Shown here piece by piece: positions 6,311 through 8,974 of a DNA stretch of 8,974 bases; positions within the stretch are counted from its first letter, which is position 1; each line of letters starts with the position of its first letter. The translations under genes and the position numbers were made by a program. The stretch is from Leptolinea sp. (lineage in GTDB: Bacteria; Chloroflexota; Anaerolineae; Anaerolineales; Anaerolineaceae): positions 1 to 8,974 of the forward strand of contig JALHEL010000047.1 in the NCBI GenBank assembly GCA_022837205.1, written 5' to 3'. The notes beneath the pieces were generated by a model. It searched no databases. It was not told the origin of the DNA and worked only from the letters and a program-made list of their open reading frames with translations.

Positions 6311-7789
6311 ATGACAAAAAAAGTTCTTTTTAATGATTTAACGTTGCGTGACGGGCATCAAAGTTGCGCGGCGACTCGTATGACAACCGAACAGGCTATG
6401 CGTGTCCTTCCCATCATAAAAAATGCGGGATATAACATGTTCGAACTTTGGGGTGGGGCGACCTTAGATTCGGCAATTCGATTCACCAAAGATGACCCGT
6501 GGGAACGACTTGAACGATTTCGTGATGAAATGGGTGGAGGGGATAAAATTCAATCTCTTCTCCGCGGCCAAAACTTATTTGCGTATAGTCCTTATCCGGA
6601 TGATTTATTAGCCGCATTCATTCGACAAAGTATCGAAAGCGGTAGTAAGAATATGCGAATTTTTGATGCGATGAATGATGTTCGTAATCTTTGGATGGCA
6701 ATTCTTGCGACCAAAGCATACGGCGGAAAAGTCGAAGCGGCGATGTGCTATACGACAAGCCCGATTCATACCACTCAGTATTTCGTTGATTACGGAAAGC
6801 GTCTCTTGGAAGAAGGCGTCGATCGAATTGCCATTAAAGATATGGCCGGTTTACTCCATCCGAAGGATGCCGTCGTGTTGTTCCCGGCTTTAAGGAAAGA
6901 AATTAATGTTCCGATTGTTCTGCATACACATACAACCACCGGTGTTGCGCTGGTTAACCTTGCTTTGGGAATGAAATACGGACTTGATCAATTTGATACC
7001 TGTATTTCCCCGTTTGCGGGTGGTCCCTCCCATTCGCCGATTGAAGTGATGGCGGTTGTTGCCGAACGAATGGGTTTTGAACATGACTTGGATAAAGATG
7101 CGATTTCAAAGGCTCAAGATGTATTGCGAGTTATTTTTGAAGAATTGAAAGGATCTATCCCTTCTTTTGGCAAATCGAGAAGAAAACCGGTTTACTTTGA
7201 TGATGTTCCGGTGGATAAGGTCGATAAAATGGTTGAAGCCATAATGAAGACTCCGGAAGATTTGGATACCGCTATTGCGGTAAGCAGAGAAATTTTGGCG
7301 GATTTGGATTATCCAGGTTATGATGATAAAGTTTTTATTACCCAGATACCGGGCGGTATGATTTCAAATTTGCAGAGCCAAATGAAAGAAATGGGTGTTA
7401 CGGGAGACATGATGGACGCTGTTATGGAAGAGTTTCCGAAAGTTCGAAAGGATGTCGGTTATGTTCCTTTGGTTACGCCCACCAGCCAGATTGTCGGATC
7501 TCAAGCCGCATTCAATGTTCTCGCTGGAGAGAGGTATGCATTTGTTTCCAATGAGTTCAAAATGATCTTAAGAGGCGAATTCGGAAAAACGCCGGGTCCG
7601 ATTGACGAGGAATTCAGAAAGAAGATTTTGGGAGATGATGTTGAAGTTAAGAAATATCGCCCCGCTTCTTATCTGATGCCGGTTTTGGAAGATGAAGTCA
7701 ATTTGCCGTATATCAAGAGCAAAAAGGACTTACTCTTGCATCATGTGTTCGGAAATGCAGCGGACGAGTTCTTAAAGTCAAGAAAGTAA
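6311..7789 (+). CDS. Biotin-dependent carboxyltransferase subunit (PycB/OadA/transcarboxylase 5S type)
   Basis: This 492-residue cytosolic protein moves a carboxyl group between carboxybiotin and a 2-oxo acid (pyruvate/oxaloacetate). The TIM-barrel metal site is complete: Asp14 in 'LRDGHQS', Lys176 in 'IKDMAG' (the carbamylated lysine of the family) and His205/His207 in 'LHTHTTTG'. Also seen are 'ELWGGATLDSAIRF' (45-58), 'LLRGQN' (83-88), 'MRIFDAMND' (115-123), 'CYTTSPIHT' (146-154), 'QIPGGMISNLQSQ' (345-357) and 'VTPTSQIVGSQAAFNV' (388-403). The C-terminus ends in a 'DLLLHHVFGNAADEFL' segment with no biotinyl domain (no AMKM), so a separate carrier is needed. The stretch between the barrel and QIPGGM (about 282-344) is roughly 40 residues longer than in the Propionibacterium 5S subunit as I recall it. 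GGAG at 6297-6300 precedes the ATG by ten bases. It is monocistronic between its own promoter region and a terminator. Pyruvate carboxylase B, oxaloacetate decarboxylase alpha or transcarboxylase cannot be separated from sequence alone. Confidence 0.88.
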   Translation: MTKKVLFNDLTLRDGHQSCAATRMTTEQAMRVLPIIKNAGYNMFELWGGATLDSAIRFTKDDPWERLERFRDEMGGGDKIQSLLRGQNLFAYSPYPDDLLAAFIRQSIESGSKNMRIFDAMNDVRNLWMAILATKAYGGKVEAAMCYTTSPIHTTQYFVDYGKRLLEEGVDRIAIKDMAGLLHPKDAVVLFPALRKEINVPIVLHTHTTTGVALVNLALGMKYGLDQFDTCISPFAGGPSHSPIEVMAVVAERMGFEHDLDKDAISKAQDVLRVIFEELKGSIPSFGKSRRKPVYFDDVPVDKVDKMVEAIMKTPEDLDTAIAVSREILADLDYPGYDDKVFITQIPGGMISNLQSQMKEMGVTGDMMDAVMEEFPKVRKDVGYVPLVTPTSQIVGSQAAFNVLAGERYAFVSNEFKMILRGEFGKTPGPIDEEFRKKILGDDVEVKKYRPASYLMPVLEDEVNLPYIKSKKDLLLHHVFGNAADEFLKSRK

Positions 7790-7809
7790 TTTTATAAAAG
7801 TTGACGAAT

Positions 7810-7848
7810 AAAAGCAGGCCTGTATTCAAGAAGACAAGCCTGCTTTTT
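7810..7848 (+). terminator. Rho-independent terminator after the carboxyltransferase gene
   Basis: A 10-bp perfect stem, AAAAGCAGGC (7810-7819) with GCCTGCTTTT (7838-7847), can be extended past one mismatch by TGT/ACA (7821-7823 with 7834-7836). It is followed by Ts to 7848. It begins 20 bases after the stop and separates the carboxyltransferase from the DUF3842 gene. Confidence 0.9.
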
Positions 7849-7889
7849 GTTCAAATGGTCCGTAATAATAGACGGAAAGGAAATGATCG

Positions 7890-8303
7890 ATGAAAATTGT
7901 GGTGATTGACGGGCAGGGCGGCAGTATCGGGAAAACAATTATCGAACAATTAAAAAAGAATTCATTTTCGGATCCGATTATCGCAATCGGAACGAATAGT
8001 ATTGCGACGTCGACAATGTTAAAAGCCGGTGCGGATTTTGCCGCAACCGGTGAAAACCCTATCTTAGTCGCGTGTGAAGATGCGGATATTTTGATCGGTC
8101 CGATGGGGATTATCGCGGCGAATTCCTTATTGGGAGAGATCACGCCCGCGATTGCCGTTGCGGTTGGGAAAAGTAAAGCTGAAAAAATATTAATTCCCAG
8201 TAATAAATGCAAGATTACCGTCGCCGGGATGCATGATTTGACACTCGGCGAAGCGATTAATCAAGCTGTGCAAACGGTATTGAATTATAAAAATGAAAAA
8301 TAA
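7890..8303 (+). CDS. DUF3842 family protein
   Basis: This 137-residue soluble protein starts with a Rossmann-like nucleotide-binding motif, 'MKIVVIDGQGGSIGKTIIEQL' in outline (G-x-G-G-x-I-G), followed by 'AIGTNSIATSTMLKAGAD' (31-48), 'ATGENPI' (51-57), 'DILIGPMGIIAANSLLGEITPAIA' in part (66-89) and 'KILIPSNKCKITVAG' (98-112). These segments match the DUF3842 family of anaerobic bacteria as I remember it; the family has no established function. The one Cys of 'NKC' and the Cys in 'VACEDAD' are the only cysteines. GAAAGG at 7875-7880 supports the ATG at 7890; an upstream out-of-frame ATG at 7883 is ignored. Its own promoter is not clear. The cbiM-type gene follows 156 bases on behind a separate promoter, which suggests a link to cobalt/nickel uptake or cobamides, but this is inference. 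Confidence 0.82.
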   Translation: MKIVVIDGQGGSIGKTIIEQLKKNSFSDPIIAIGTNSIATSTMLKAGADFAATGENPILVACEDADILIGPMGIIAANSLLGEITPAIAVAVGKSKAEKILIPSNKCKITVAGMHDLTLGEAINQAVQTVLNYKNEK

Positions 8304-8304
8304 A

Positions 8305-8333
8305 TTGACAAAACGTTAAGTATTCGATAAGAT
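8305..8333 (+). promoter_or_regulatory. Sigma-70-type promoter for the cbiM-type gene
   Basis: TTGACA (8305-8310, perfect) and TAAGAT (8328-8333, 5/6) are separated by 17 bases. The -35 box starts two bases after the DUF3842 stop codon. Transcription would begin near 8340 and give a leader of about 120 nt before the ATG at 8460. No terminator precedes it, so read-through from DUF3842 could add to expression. Confidence 0.7.
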
Positions 8334-8339
8334 AAGTCC

Positions 8340-8459
8340 AACGATGTCATGAAGACATCATCATGTTTTGATTTTCTTAAAATGCCATGAAGGAAGAACA
8401 CAGGCTTGAAGCACTGTGAAACCGCAAATGGTATTTTTATTTAATTCGGAGGAATTGCG
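8340..8459 (+). promoter_or_regulatory. Structured 5' leader of the cbiM-type gene, class unknown
   Basis: Three hairpins can be drawn. GATGTC (8343-8348) pairs with GACATC (8354-8359) over a 5-nt loop. A 10-bp stem, AAAATGCCAT (8379-8388) with ATGGTATTTT (8428-8437, one G-U pair), encloses an inner CACAG/CTGTG stem (8399-8403 with 8414-8418). AATTC/GAATT (8443-8447 with 8452-8456) places most of the GGAGG ribosome site in its loop. The long stem ends in a T-rich run, so it might act as a weak or conditional terminator. I could not fit it to the cobalamin, NiCo, fluoride or GEMM riboswitch consensus from memory. Pairings are seen in sequence; a regulatory role is inferred. Confidence 0.4.
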
Positions 8460-8974
8460 ATGCATATGACGGATGCTTTGATTAATCCGGCTGTCGGTGG
8501 AATGATGTGGGTCGGCAGTGCCGGAGCAATCGCTTATTCGGTTAAAAAGATCAAAGAATCGGATTCGGAAGAAAAAACAGCCCCGCTTATGGGTGTGATG
8601 GGAGCCTTTGTCTTTGCTGCACAAATGGTTAACTTTGCTATTCCGGGTACCGGATCAAGCGGGCATATCGGGGGAGGAATTCTTTTAGCGGCTGTTTTGG
8701 GACCTTTCCCCGCATTTCTGACTCTTTCCGTGGTTCTGTTGATTCAAGCTTTATTTTTTGCCGACGGCGGTTTAATCGCTTTAGGATGTAATATTTTTAA
8801 TATGGGTGTTATTCCGTGCTTTTTGATATACCCTTTGATATTTCAACCGATCATAAAAAGAGGACATACAACGAGGAATTTCTTTCTTGCTTCGGTCATT
8901 TCTTCAACAGTCAATTTGGAAGCGGGTGCGTTTTGCGTCGTGGTTGAGACATTGTTATCCGGAATTACAGCTTT
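8460..8974 (+). CDS. cbiM: CbiM-type cobalt/nickel ECF transporter substrate-binding membrane component, 3' partial
   Basis: The ATG at 8460, seven bases after GGAGG (8448-8452), begins an open frame that runs off the right edge with 171 full codons. The N-terminus is Met-His-Met; in CbiM/NikM the first Met and His2 enter the protein and bind the metal, which strongly supports this start. 'DALINPAVGG' (5-14) and 'NFAIPGTGSSGHIGGGILLAAVLGP' in part (58-82) are family signatures, with His69 the likely further metal ligand. Hydrophobic segments lie near 13-26, 43-60, 73-100, 105-135 and 147-170. The protein binds Co2+ or Ni2+ and works with CbiN/CbiL-, CbiQ- and CbiO-type partners, expected just beyond the window. 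Cobalt for cobamide synthesis is the usual role; nickel (NikM) cannot be excluded. Confidence 0.92.
   Translation, partial: MHMTDALINPAVGGMMWVGSAGAIAYSVKKIKESDSEEKTAPLMGVMGAFVFAAQMVNFAIPGTGSSGHIGGGILLAAVLGPFPAFLTLSVVLLIQALFFADGGLIALGCNIFNMGVIPCFLIYPLIFQPIIKRGHTTRNFFLASVISSTVNLEAGAFCVVVETLLSGITA

Noticed and set aside
7801..7829. Promoter TTGACG-N16-TATTCA for the DUF3842 gene
   Set aside because: The -10 match is poor (3/6) and the start would fall inside the terminator stem; kept only as a remote possibility.
7826..8212. Minus-strand open frame of 128 codons opposite the DUF3842 gene
   Set aside because: The plus-strand frame matches a known family with a good start; the antisense product is a mirror of its codon pattern, and its frame runs into the terminator hairpin.
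8340..8459. Cobalamin riboswitch upstream of cbiM
   Set aside because: Expected from the gene, but the B12-box (AGCCAGGAGACCTGCC-like) and the GGGAA...GGTG elements are absent, so the leader was left unassigned.
8361..8624. Minus-strand open frame of 87 codons across the cbiM start
   Set aside because: It overlaps the promoter leader and the clear CbiM N-terminus; no ribosome site and a low-complexity Cys/His/Arg-rich translation.

Overview
The window looks like chromosomal DNA of a bacterium with moderately low GC, probably an anaerobic member of Chloroflexota (Anaerolineae-like). This assignment is an inference. It rests on the GT-C membrane protein coupled to a stand-alone helicase-associated (XPB/Ssl2 N-terminal-like) protein, on the style of the MIP18-family protein, and on a CbiM of the 'MHM.DALI.PAVGG' type. 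No rRNA, tRNA, CRISPR array, transposase or phage gene was seen. Coding is dense, and spacing and codon use look uniform.

Layout. (1) Bases 1-4544 hold three plus-strand genes that probably form one operon: a polytopic GT-C-type glycosyltransferase cut at its 5' end by the window edge, a helicase-associated-domain protein overlapping it by one base, and a small MIP18/SufT-like iron-sulfur assembly factor. A strong hairpin (4584-4635) ends this unit and also serves the convergent gene. (2) Bases 4659-5792, minus strand, encode a class V PLP aminotransferase of the alanine/serine-glyoxylate type. (3) An AT-rich divergent intergenic region (5793-6310) carries a minus-strand promoter with perfect -35/-10 hexamers, a weaker plus-strand promoter, and two families of repeated short motifs that look like operators. 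(4) Bases 6311-7789 encode a biotin-dependent carboxyltransferase subunit (PycB/OadA/5S type) with no biotin domain, followed by its own terminator (7810-7848). (5) Bases 7890-8303 encode a DUF3842 protein. It is followed at once by a near-consensus promoter, a ~120-nt leader with nested hairpins, and the start of a cbiM-type cobalt/nickel ECF transporter gene that runs off the right edge.

How the genes fit together. The aminotransferase and the carboxyltransferase both handle 2-oxo acids (pyruvate, glyoxylate, oxaloacetate). They share one control region with matching motifs, so co-regulation of central 2-oxo-acid metabolism is plausible. The carboxyltransferase needs a biotin carrier and a carboxylase or membrane decarboxylase partner, and none is visible here. 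DUF3842 plus CbiM suggests a metal (cobalt or nickel) or cobamide-linked locus continuing to the right. Nothing here is clearly a new defence or mobile system. The best leads are the divergent control region, the cbiM leader, the DUF3842-CbiM pairing, and the insertion in the carboxyltransferase.
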